Assembly: GCA_964389805.1 (NCBI GenBank)
Contig: CAYMFU010000011.1
Location: 1 to 10,311 of the forward strand
Length of the DNA stretch: 10,311 nt
DNA from: JAGTVG01 sp964389805
Lineage (GTDB): Bacteria > Bacteroidota > Bacteroidia > Cytophagales > Cyclobacteriaceae
Direction of reading: 5' to 3'
The position numbers were made by a program, and so were the translations under genes. The stretch's first letter is position 1, and every line of letters starts with the position of its first letter. Shown here one piece after another: positions 1 through 6,431 of the stretch. The notes under the pieces are model-generated. The model searched no databases, was not told the DNA's origin, and saw only the letters and a program-made list of their open reading frames with translations.

Positions 1-153
1 TACATGATCATATATCTGTGGCTCTCCATTTCTGCTTTCAGGATTGTGACACCAGGGGCAGGTTAAGGGACATCCCTTAAAGAAAAGTGTGGTCCTGATG
101 CCTGGTCCATCGTGAATTGCAAATCTTTTGATATCGAATATGAGTGCTTTCAT
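1..153 (-). CDS. Glycyl-radical-enzyme activating protein (radical SAM), N-terminal fragment
   Basis: The minus strand reads from an ATG at 153 and leaves the window at base 1, giving 51 N-terminal residues. They contain HDGPGIRTT (14-22) followed by FFKGCPLTCPWCHNPES (24-40). This holds the CxxxCxxC iron-sulfur motif (Cys28, Cys32, Cys35) of radical SAM enzymes, inside the surrounding typical of PflA-like activases. Family members use a 4Fe-4S cluster and S-adenosylmethionine to place a glycyl radical on a partner such as pyruvate formate-lyase or another glycyl radical enzyme. The partner gene is not in view, so the substrate enzyme cannot be named. The KGCPL..C..C.NPES form resembles the wider activase group rather than strict PflA. 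The likely role is cytoplasmic and anaerobic. Family call is firm, specific role unknown. Confidence 0.88.
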   Translation of the reverse strand, partial: MKALIFDIKRFAIHDGPGIRTTLFFKGCPLTCPWCHNPESRNGEPQIYDHV

Positions 154-197
154 TTAAGTATTTAAAGTAAATTCTAAGGTGAGTCCAGGGAAGGCAA

Positions 198-242
198 GCT
201 TAGCAGTAAAAGATCCAGCACTCGTATAATCTTTTACCAAGC
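198..242 (-). promoter_or_regulatory. Inverted repeat (possible leader hairpin) upstream of the activase gene
   Basis: GTAAAAGAT at 206-214 is repeated as its exact reverse complement ATCTTTTAC at 229-237, with a 14-base loop. An outer GCTT (198-201) can pair with AAGC (239-242). The repeat lies 45-90 bases upstream of the activase ATG in a gene-free gap. No U-run follows on either strand, so it is not a standard terminator. It could be a structured 5' leader or a protein-binding palindrome; the sequence does not decide. Confidence 0.45.
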
Positions 243-300
243 ATGGTTAATCTAAACCGGTAATATTGAGGAATTGCCATTTACTTAACAATATACATCT

Positions 301-308
301 CAAATATA
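301..308 (-). promoter_or_regulatory. Candidate Bacteroidota -7 promoter element (TATATTTG)
   Basis: The minus strand reads TATATTTG, matching the Bacteroidota -7 consensus TAnnTTTG. It lies about 150 bases upstream of the activase ATG and upstream of the inverted repeat at 198-242, so a transcript starting here would carry that repeat in its leader. No TTG lies at the usual 17-23 base spacing; the nearest is only 12 bases away. The motif is expected by chance a few times in AT-rich intergenic DNA. Confidence 0.3.
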
Positions 309-376
309 GGAAGTTCCAGGCAATTTTAAAAGGTGGGAAAGTGCGATGTAGACAATCTATATCCAAGAATATTCAC

Positions 377-1114
377 TTATAAAATACTACTCGTTTGTGT
401 TGAGTCTTCTTTCAGCCTGGCTATTCGACTATTCTCAATTTCCATCAATCTCTTTTTATAACTTTTCAATTGGTCGATATATACATAATTAGCTGATATT
501 GAATCAAATGAAAGGTATTTGTTAGAGTAATCATTCACCCCGTAGGTTGATAAAATAATATGCCTGTCCCATGCTATCTCATATTCAAAGGGCTCATTTT
601 TTGATTTATTGAAATCCTTTAATTTCTTCAATGACTTATCTGTCGCAAAAACTCTTTTTTGTTTAGTATACTTGGTATTTAAAAGTCCTATTCCCAATGA
701 ATCCATAAGGTGAGCTTCAATATCCTGATCAAGATGATATCTGATCTTTACCAGGCGCTCATCAAGAAAATATAACATTAAAAGTTTTACATCAGCATTC
801 CCGATATGCAATTGAGGATTCTCATTATAATAAAACTTTAGTCTGTCATCATAGAACTCACCAAAAAAATCAAATTGATCTAATTCGAACTGATCTATTG
901 TATGCCAAAGCCTGTAAGTTTGTTTAGTATCAGGGATTGGGGTTAAAAGATCTTTCTCTGAAAATAGTTCACTTTTTGTGATTGATTTTTTGTTTACAAG
1001 ATCCCGCCTATTATTGCAAGAAAACAGAATGAATACACTCAAAAAGAAAGGAAATAAATAAGATTTAATGGATCTGAAACCAAATAGCATAAATACAGGA
1101 TTGCTGCGATTCAT
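377..1114 (-). CDS. Hypothetical lipoprotein
   Basis: This is an unrecognised protein of about 245 residues with a lipoprotein signal: a basic stretch (FRSIKS), a hydrophobic run (YLFPFFLSVFILF) and lipobox ILFSC followed by NNRRD. The mature part is polar, rich in Asp, Lys and Tyr, with no membrane span or repeat, so it should be an envelope-anchored soluble domain. Residues after the Cys are basic rather than acidic, which does not suggest surface export. The chosen ATG (1112-1114) is preceded by GAGG eight bases upstream. The reading frame could begin at a GTG at 1144, or at an ATG at 1090, which would give the most typical 25-residue signal. A TATATTTG motif directly before the 1114 ATG, if a real promoter, would favour the 1090 start. 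No catalytic motif was found and function is unknown. Confidence 0.72.
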   Translation of the reverse strand: MNRSNPVFMLFGFRSIKSYLFPFFLSVFILFSCNNRRDLVNKKSITKSELFSEKDLLTPIPDTKQTYRLWHTIDQFELDQFDFFGEFYDDRLKFYYNENPQLHIGNADVKLLMLYFLDERLVKIRYHLDQDIEAHLMDSLGIGLLNTKYTKQKRVFATDKSLKKLKDFNKSKNEPFEYEIAWDRHIILSTYGVNDYSNKYLSFDSISANYVYIDQLKSYKKRLMEIENSRIARLKEDSTQTSSIL

Positions 1115-1122
1115 CAAATATA
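1115..1122 (-). promoter_or_regulatory. Candidate -7 element (TATATTTG) with upstream TTTG
   Basis: The minus strand reads TATATTTG, and a TTTG (1146-1149) lies 23 bases upstream, at the edge of the reported TTG-N17-23-TAnnTTTG spacing of Flavobacterium-type promoters. If used, transcription would start near 1108, and the lipoprotein would have to start at the ATG at 1090. Of the -7-like motifs noted in this window it is the only one with an acceptable -33 partner. Confidence 0.4.
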
Positions 1123-1329
1123 CCTCATGCAAGCCGTAATTCACACAAATCCAAATTCTTAGATTTAAAAAACCACTATCTGTACATTTTATTACGCCAA
1201 TAATATGTTATAATGCCTTAATTTAAAATGCTCCTATATATGTATCAGACTAAAAATTAATAGTTTTACCCTGATCGTAATTATTCTTCTGTAAATTGGC
1301 ATTCGATCATATAATTAAAGAGCAATAAA

Positions 1330-2151
1330 TTGAGTAAAAAATTGAAACCGGAAAGGTATCACCTAAAAAATAAGAAAAAAGCTTATTTAAAAGGGGGGTA
1401 TTTTATTCTCTTTATAGTTCTCTCCCTTTTTTCCTGCAGTTCAAAAAACAATTTTACTTTAACCATTGCTGCTGCTGCCAATGTGCAGTTTGCCATGGAC
1501 ACACTTGCAGCTCTTTTTGAAGAAGAAACAGGTATCAAGACAAACATAATAACAGGATCTTCCGGTAAGCTTACAGCCCAGATATTACAGGGTGCGCCGT
1601 ATGATATATTTTTATCTGCTGACATGAAATACCCGGAACAGATATTTAATAGCGGCAAAGCGTTAGATGGACCAAAAGTATACGCTTATGGTTCACTGAT
1701 ACTCTGGACCCTTAAAACTGATATTGAACCAGGGCTGGAAATATTAACTTCTGATGTGATTAAGCGAATTGCAATTGCAAATCCAAGGACAGCGCCCTAT
1801 GGTGATGTTTCTGTCGAATTCCTTAAAAAGATGAACCTATTTGAAAAAGTAAAGGATAAATTGATATATGGGGAAAGCATTTCACAGGTTAACCAATTTA
1901 TTACGTCAAGATCAGCGGATATCGGATTTTCCGCTGAATCAGTGGTGCTTTCTTCAAGGTTGACAGACACCGGAAATTGGATCAAACTAGATTCTACTAA
2001 ATATACCCCATTGCGACAAGGTGCGATAATTATTGATCGAGAAAATGGTAAAATAAATGAAGCGGAAAAATTTATTTCCTTTCTTTTATCCCTTCCAGCA
2101 AAGAAAATATTGTCTGAATTTGGTTATAAAACCCATTTGTCCAATGAATAG
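1330..2151 (+). CDS. modA: Molybdate ABC transporter, substrate-binding lipoprotein ModA
   Basis: This protein of about 273 residues captures molybdate (possibly tungstate) outside the inner membrane and delivers it to ModB. A basic N-terminus is followed by a hydrophobic segment and lipobox LFSC (Cys36), so it is anchored as a lipoprotein. The mature part has ModA landmarks: TIAAAANVQFAM (45-56), GSSGKL (76-81), APYDIFLSADMKYP (89-102), NPRTAPYGD (151-159) and SADIGFSAESVV (195-206). In this subgroup Asn replaces the first-loop Ser of E. coli-type ModA, and Phe sits where the ligand Tyr is usual. The start must be a TTG: the only upstream in-frame room ends at a TAA at 1312, the first ATG is residue 56, and AAAGAG (1317-1322) sits seven bases before the TTG. 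It overlaps the next gene by 8 bases. Confidence 0.95.
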   Translation: MSKKLKPERYHLKNKKKAYLKGGYFILFIVLSLFSCSSKNNFTLTIAAAANVQFAMDTLAALFEEETGIKTNIITGSSGKLTAQILQGAPYDIFLSADMKYPEQIFNSGKALDGPKVYAYGSLILWTLKTDIEPGLEILTSDVIKRIAIANPRTAPYGDVSVEFLKKMNLFEKVKDKLIYGESISQVNQFITSRSADIGFSAESVVLSSRLTDTGNWIKLDSTKYTPLRQGAIIIDRENGKINEAEKFISFLLSLPAKKILSEFGYKTHLSNE

Positions 2152-2545
2152 TCTAAAAGGTAATATTTCAAGCATTAAGTCGCATGAAAATCTATCTATT
2201 GTAAAGATAGATGTTGGAGATTACTCCTTCACAACTGTAGTTATTGAAACTGCCGAAACAGCTGATTATCTAAAGATAGATAGTGAAATCAGGGTTCTGT
2301 TTAAAGAAACGGAAGTTCTGATATGCCTTAAACCTTGTCCAAAGATAAGTTTGCAAAACCGTATCGATTGTAATGTGAAGGAAATTTTAAAGGGGAAGTT
2401 GTTAAGTCAGATCAACATGCAATCAAGCATTGGGATTATAAAATCAATAATTACCACCAATGCAGTAGAACAGTTAAAATTAAAAGAAAATGATCAGGTT
2501 ATTGCTATGATCAAGACAAACGAGATAATGTTACAGCATGATTGA
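2144..2545 (+). CDS. Double-TOBE (Mop/molbindin-like) molybdate-binding protein
   Basis: A 133-residue protein built almost only of two TOBE/Mop-type beta-barrel domains, about residues 3-64 (SLKGNISSIK to TEVLICL) and 71-131 (NRIDCNVKEI to NEIMLQ). Mop domains assemble into small oligomers that bind molybdate or tungstate oxyanions at subunit interfaces, so this is probably a cytoplasmic molybdate store or sensor; that role is inferred from the family. The frame is open back to 2057, but the ATG at 2144 places the start exactly at the first TOBE domain and gives an 8-base overlap with modA, matching the tight junctions of the operon. It has no DNA-binding domain, so it is not a ModE. It ends 8 bases inside modB, indicating translational coupling. 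Confidence 0.88.
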   Translation: MNSLKGNISSIKSHENLSIVKIDVGDYSFTTVVIETAETADYLKIDSEIRVLFKETEVLICLKPCPKISLQNRIDCNVKEILKGKLLSQINMQSSIGIIKSIITTNAVEQLKLKENDQVIAMIKTNEIMLQHD

Positions 2546-3212
2546 ATGGAGTCCAATTATACTTTCCTTTAAACTCGCTGGCATTACCACCATTCTATTA
2601 CTGGTAGTGGCCATTCCTCTGAGCTACTGGTTATCATATACCAGGTCCTATTTTAAGCCAGTAATAGAAACCCTGGTGAGTATGCCACTGGTATTGCCCC
2701 CTACGGTTATAGGTTTTTATTTATTAATTGCATTAAGCCCTGCCAATGCATTTGGTGAATTTCTGGATGAAACATTCAACCTTAGTCTGGTTTTCTCTTT
2801 CGAAGGATTGATCATTGCTTCATTAATTTACAGTCTTCCTTTTATGGTTCACCCAATTCAATCTGGCCTAAACAGCCTTCCTGAAAGTTATTCAGAAGCC
2901 TCCTTTGTTATGGGTAAATCAAGAATGACAACACTATTCAAAGTACTGATCCCAAATATCAGGTTTTCAATATTAACAGGTATTGTATTAACATTTGCTC
3001 ATACGATTGGGGAATTTGGGGTAGTATTAATGATAGGAGGAAATATTCCTGACGAAACCCGGGTTGCTTCCATTGCCATATATGATGAGGTAGAGTCCTT
3101 AAACTACACAACTGCGAATATTTATTCGATCATTTTGTTTAGCATCACCTTTATTATATTGCTTACAGTATATGTCACTAATGGAAGGTATATGAAAAGA
3201 ATTTGGAAATGA
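2538..3212 (+). CDS. modB: Molybdate ABC transporter permease ModB
   Basis: A 224-residue inner-membrane protein with about five to six hydrophobic helices that forms the channel of the molybdate importer. It carries the permease EAA loop that docks on the ATPase: E120-A121, Gly126 and I138-P139 in EASFVMGKSRMTTLFKVLIP. ModB-type signatures include MPLVLPPTVIGFYLL (49-63), HTIGEFGVVLMIGGNIP (155-171) and the closing ASIAIYDEVESLNY (177-190). Length is normal for ModB and there is no fused ATPase. The ATG at 2538 overlaps the TOBE gene by 8 bases, and the stop forms an ATGA with the next gene, so the four genes are almost certainly co-translated. Membrane partner of ModA and ModC. Confidence 0.95.
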   Translation: MIEWSPIILSFKLAGITTILLLVVAIPLSYWLSYTRSYFKPVIETLVSMPLVLPPTVIGFYLLIALSPANAFGEFLDETFNLSLVFSFEGLIIASLIYSLPFMVHPIQSGLNSLPESYSEASFVMGKSRMTTLFKVLIPNIRFSILTGIVLTFAHTIGEFGVVLMIGGNIPDETRVASIAIYDEVESLNYTTANIYSIILFSITFIILLTVYVTNGRYMKRIWK

Positions 3213-4087
3213 TAAAACTGAATTTGAAAAAAGCCTTAGATGCCATGGATGGCAAAATGGAATTGAATGTAGCAATGAAAATCAGAAAGAATTCCCTGAC
3301 TACCATTTTCGGCGAATCCGGAGCCGGTAAAACTTCCATTCTCAGGATGATATCGGGCTTGATGGATCCTGACAATGGGAATATTGAGGTAAATGGGAAA
3401 ACCTGGTATAATTCTTCAGCAGGAATAAACCTTAAGACTCAAAATCGTAGGATTGGTTATGTCTTTCAGGATTATGCATTGTTCCCAAATATGACTGTAA
3501 AAGAGAATCTAACATATGCACTTGAAAAGAGACAAGATCCAGGGATTGTTTCTGAATTACTTGATATTATAGAGTTAGAGAATTTAAAGAATCGAAAATC
3601 CGGAACCTTGTCCGGAGGTCAGAAACAACGTGTATCATTAGCCCGGGCATTAGTTGGAAATCCTGATATCCTTTTACTTGACGAACCATTATCCGCATTG
3701 GACGAAGAAATAAGGTCTAAGCTTCAGGATTATATTCTCATGGTTCATGAGAAATATAAATTAACTACGATCCTGGTCAGCCACGATCTACCCGAAATAT
3801 TCAAACTTTCAGACCAGATATTCTTATTGAAGAAGGGAAAAATTGAAAGATCGGGGACGCCATCAGAAGTTTTTTTAAGTAATAATATCAGTGGCAAGTA
3901 TCGCTTCACAGGCACAATAATCGAAAAAACCAAAAATGATGTGGTGTACGTGGTTGGAGTTCTCGTTGGGAACAATCTAATAAAAGTAATAGCAACCGAT
4001 GATGAGGGAGAATCCCTGAATATAGGCGATAAAGTAATGGTCGTATCAAAAGCTTTCAATCCTCTAATAATGAAAATTGGAATTTAA
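3209..4087 (+). CDS. modC: Molybdate ABC transporter ATP-binding protein ModC
   Basis: A 292-residue ATPase that powers molybdate import. All motifs are intact: Walker A GESGAGKT (35-42), Q-loop FQDYALFP (86-93), signature LSGGQ (134-138), Walker B ILLLDEP (154-160), D-loop SALD (162-165) and switch His in SHD (191-193). A C-terminal domain from about residue 230 to the end looks like one TOBE/Mop barrel, shorter than in proteobacterial ModC of about 350 residues. The operon therefore encodes three such domains, two of them on the separate TOBE protein. I chose the ATG at 3209, which overlaps the modB stop as ATGA; a TTG two codons earlier (3203) is possible but less likely. It is the last gene of the operon. 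Confidence 0.95.
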   Translation: MIKLNLKKALDAMDGKMELNVAMKIRKNSLTTIFGESGAGKTSILRMISGLMDPDNGNIEVNGKTWYNSSAGINLKTQNRRIGYVFQDYALFPNMTVKENLTYALEKRQDPGIVSELLDIIELENLKNRKSGTLSGGQKQRVSLARALVGNPDILLLDEPLSALDEEIRSKLQDYILMVHEKYKLTTILVSHDLPEIFKLSDQIFLLKKGKIERSGTPSEVFLSNNISGKYRFTGTIIEKTKNDVVYVVGVLVGNNLIKVIATDDEGESLNIGDKVMVVSKAFNPLIMKIGI

Positions 4088-4188
4088 ATTACTTTACAAT
4101 CCACTAACTATTGTATATTTATTCATTTGTATAAATATATTAATTTCTAAAATTCTGCTATAACGATGTAAGGTTTTTGATCTGTAAA

Positions 4189-4196
4189 TACTTTTG
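4189..4196 (+). promoter_or_regulatory. Candidate -7 element (TACTTTTG) upstream of the lactonase gene
   Basis: TACTTTTG matches TAnnTTTG and lies about 144 bases before the lactonase ATG, in the 252-base gap (4088-4339) after modC. No TTG lies at 17-23 bases upstream, so support is weak. The rest of this gap is very AT-rich, with no small ORF or RNA that I can support. Confidence 0.25.
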
Positions 4197-4339
4197 GATT
4201 ATAAAAAATTTGTTGATATTCTAATATTCATCAAGTAAATGATAGCGTTATCCTGTCTCAGGTTATAGTTATAATAAATATTAAAATAATTATATAGTAT
4301 TTTAATAAAATAATACAAGAAATTTTAAAAAGATCATAT

Positions 4340-5482
4340 ATGTTTAATAAATTTATTTACTCCCTAATTAGCTTGGTATTTATTTCGCAATTTGCAGAAG
4401 GTCAAACCAGGGAATTTATATATGTGGGGACTTTTTCGGGAGACATTGAAAAAGGAATATATGTATATGAGTTTGACAGAAATCAAAGTACCTTATCTCA
4501 GATCCAGACATTTGGAGGAATGGAAAGTCCTACTTATATTGAAATTCATCCCAATGGAAAGTTCTTATATTCCGTCAATAGGAATTCCGTCAATGAAGAG
4601 AAAGATTGGGGATCTGTCAGTTCCTATTCCATTGATTCTTCCACAGGTTATCTGACCCATATCAATGACCAACCATCTTTTGGTAATGCACCATGTCATA
4701 TATCCATAGATTCAAAAGGCAGGATCCTTTTTATAGCAAATTACGGATCGGGCAGTATTGCCTCCTATCCAATACAGGAAGATGGCTCCCTAGCTCCTGC
4801 GTCCAAGGTGATCCAGCATACGGGTTCCAGCATCGCTGGAGAGAGGCAGCAAGGCCCCCACGCGCATTCAACTGTTGTCAGCCCTAAAGATGATTACTTG
4901 TATTCAGCTGATCTCGGCATCGATAAGGTTAAAACATACAGGATCAATTATGAAGATGAGACAATGGAGCCAGCCCCTTCTTCTGACGGAATCGCCAATC
5001 CAGGTTCGGGACCCCGTCACATCACCATCTCGGCAAATCAGAAATTCCTATATCTGCTTGAGGAAATGGGACACCAGGTTGCAGTTTTTGGCATAAATCA
5101 GGAAAGCGGGGCACTAAACCCCATCCAGGCCATATCAACCCTTCCTCAAGACTACACAGAGACCAATTTCTGTGCGGATATTCATATCGATCCCTCAGGA
5201 AAGTATCTTTATGCTTCCAATCGGGGTCATAACAGCCTGGCTATCTATGAAATTGACAAAAAGACCGGCAAGCTATCCCTGCTGGATCTGCAACCTGTAC
5301 AGGGTAACTGGCCAAGGAATTTCCTGATCGATCCTAAGGGAGATTATCTCTTCGTCGCCAACAGGAGAACAAATAATGTAGTAGTTTTCAAAAGAGATCA
5401 ATCTACTGGCAAGTTAACAAATACGGGAGTAGAAGTAAATGTACCAGAACCGGTTTGTGTCAAGATCCTTGAAATTAAATGA
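4340..5482 (+). CDS. Secreted beta-propeller lactonase (6-phosphogluconolactonase-like, YbhE/Lactonase family)
   Basis: A 380-residue protein with an N-terminal signal peptide (KFIYSLISLVFISQFAEG, cut near residue 21) and repeated propeller blades such as SPTYIEIHPNGKFLYSVN, GPRHITISANQKFLYLL and DIHIDPSGKYLYASNRGHNS. It has the family marks GPHAHS (172-177), GPRH (224-227), DIH (280-282), SNRGHNS (293-299) and WPRNF (324-328). The fold is a seven-bladed propeller; cytoplasmic relatives hydrolyse 6-phosphogluconolactone. The export signal makes that substrate unlikely here, since it is cytoplasmic, so an extracytoplasmic lactone of sugar or aromatic origin is more plausible, but this is inference. 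Length is normal for secreted members. The middle part (about 4780-5340) is clearly richer in GC than neighbouring genes. No partner enzyme lies nearby and it seems to be transcribed alone. Confidence 0.87.
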   Translation: MFNKFIYSLISLVFISQFAEGQTREFIYVGTFSGDIEKGIYVYEFDRNQSTLSQIQTFGGMESPTYIEIHPNGKFLYSVNRNSVNEEKDWGSVSSYSIDSSTGYLTHINDQPSFGNAPCHISIDSKGRILFIANYGSGSIASYPIQEDGSLAPASKVIQHTGSSIAGERQQGPHAHSTVVSPKDDYLYSADLGIDKVKTYRINYEDETMEPAPSSDGIANPGSGPRHITISANQKFLYLLEEMGHQVAVFGINQESGALNPIQAISTLPQDYTETNFCADIHIDPSGKYLYASNRGHNSLAIYEIDKKTGKLSLLDLQPVQGNWPRNFLIDPKGDYLFVANRRTNNVVVFKRDQSTGKLTNTGVEVNVPEPVCVKILEIK

Positions 5483-5601
5483 AGCTAAAATATTTATTGC
5501 TTTTCGGCTCTCCAATAATATAGCTGGTGTATTAAAAAAAACATATCCTGAAATGGTATGATACAAAATGTGAAAATATGAGGAAAAATTGTTTTATCAT
5601 C

Positions 5602-5637
5602 AAATCCCTAAATCACCAAATCGCCAAATCACAAAAT
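5602..5637. repeat. Short tandem repeat, 8-bp period (AAATCNCC-like)
   Basis: Four and a half units of 8 bases follow each other: AAATCCCT, AAATCACC, AAATCGCC, AAATCACA and AAAT. They lie between the 3' ends of the lactonase gene and the tRNA gene. There are no spacers, so this is not a CRISPR array. Such AAATC-rich runs look like simple-sequence slippage products in AT-rich intergenic DNA; no function can be assigned. Confidence 0.7.
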
Positions 5638-5644
5638 AAAAATG

Positions 5645-5717
5645 AGCCTCCCACCAGATTCGAACTGGCGACCTGTTCATTACGAATGAACCGCTCTACC
5701 AACTGAGCTAAGGAGGC
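5645..5717 (-). tRNA. tRNA-Thr (anticodon CGT)
   Basis: The minus strand folds into a full 73-base cloverleaf: acceptor stem GCCTCCT/GGGAGGC with one T-G pair at its base, D-arm GCTC-AGTTGGTA-GAGC, anticodon stem GTTCA/TGAAC with loop TTCGTAA, a 5-base variable loop AGGTC, and T-arm GCCAG-TTCGAAT-CTGGT. Anticodon CGT reads the Thr codon ACG. The discriminator base is T, as seen in some threonine tRNAs, and the 3' CCA is not encoded. It lies 27 bases downstream of the DUF4136 lipoprotein gene on the same strand and is followed by a T-rich tract. No other tRNA is adjacent. Confidence 0.96.
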
Positions 5718-5744
5718 TGGAATGCCCAAAAATAGTAATATTTT

Positions 5745-6323
5745 TTAATTAGAAGATTTTACAGGCGCCGGAAATTGTAGAAATATATCAGCTACCGCTT
5801 TTCTTAAATTCGATTCGACCATTTCGGATTTGTCACTTAGGATACCCGATCCTGTCCCCTGCCACAGCAGTTTATCTGTGTTGGCATCCACTACATCTAT
5901 AATTATTATGGTCGTTTTCTTAGATATATCATCATACATCCTTGAATCCCGGCTCCAGGAATACGGATAATAACCCCCATAATATGATCTGTTATAATAA
6001 TCATTATATCCACCATAAGGTTCCTTATCTTCAATTTCATGAGAAGTCCCTCCCTGGATTTTGATGATCAGATCAGCTTCTTGTTTACTGGTAAATCCTC
6101 TTTTGATCATCTCTTCCGCCACAGCATCAAACAGCCGTTTTTTATTGGTATCGCTGAAGGCAAAATTAGAGGTCGGCATACTCGCCGGATTAAAAAACTT
6201 GAAAGTTTCCAGCCTGCCAAGATTTTTAGTCGTCAAACTCTCTGAGGAAACTTTAAAGGAAGATTTACATGCTGTTAAAGAGATAAATATTAGAGCACCA
6301 AAATATAAGATTAACTTTTTCAT
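5745..6323 (-). CDS. DUF4136 domain-containing lipoprotein
   Basis: A 192-residue lipoprotein with a clean signal and lipobox SLTAC (Cys19) followed by KSSFK. The mature part matches the DUF4136 pattern: an N-terminal strand region (LETFKFFNP), a helix with DAVAEEMIKRGF (66-77), EADLIIKIQGGTSHE (82-96), the core IIIIDVVDANTDKLLWQGTG (139-158), and a closing helix leading to FLQFP (181-185). A Tyr/Gly-rich stretch (about 103-121) sits where this family often has a low-complexity insert. The family's biochemical role is unknown; members are envelope lipoproteins. The ATG at 6323 directly precedes the signal sequence. A TATATTTG element lies 45 bases upstream, and the gene is divergent from the serpin. 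Family call is good, function unknown. Confidence 0.85.
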   Translation of the reverse strand: MKKLILYFGALIFISLTACKSSFKVSSESLTTKNLGRLETFKFFNPASMPTSNFAFSDTNKKRLFDAVAEEMIKRGFTSKQEADLIIKIQGGTSHEIEDKEPYGGYNDYYNRSYYGGYYPYSWSRDSRMYDDISKKTTIIIIDVVDANTDKLLWQGTGSGILSDKSEMVESNLRKAVADIFLQFPAPVKSSN

Positions 6324-6367
6324 AATTCAATTTTCATTCTCCCACAATTCGATCTAAATTCTTGCTG

Positions 6368-6375
6368 CAAATATA
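6368..6375 (-). promoter_or_regulatory. Candidate -7 element (TATATTTG) for the DUF4136 gene
   Basis: The minus strand reads TATATTTG, a full match to TAnnTTTG, 45 bases before the ATG of the DUF4136 lipoprotein. It lies within the 108-base divergent gap shared with the serpin gene, which fits a promoter location. No TTG is at the expected -33 distance. No matching element was found for the serpin on the plus strand. Confidence 0.4.
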
Positions 6376-6431
6376 ATACTTTCCAACTCATTTATTGGTT
6401 TGGGTGTCTATTATCAAAACAACTTACCAAA

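Noticed and set aside
1145..1329. ModE operator or molybdenum-cofactor riboswitch upstream of modA
   Set aside because: The gap holds AT-rich partial palindromes only; no ModE box pair and no riboswitch-like stems could be recognised.
1383..1658. 91-codon open frame antisense to modA
   Set aside because: It lies inside a well-supported gene, has no family resemblance and its residue make-up is that of a shadow frame.
2057..2143. N-terminal extension of the double-TOBE protein
   Set aside because: These 29 codons overlap the modA 3' end in another frame and precede the first TOBE strand; the ATG at 2144 fits the operon's overlaps better.
5602..5637. CRISPR array
   Set aside because: The 8-base units are contiguous without spacers and no cas gene is present.
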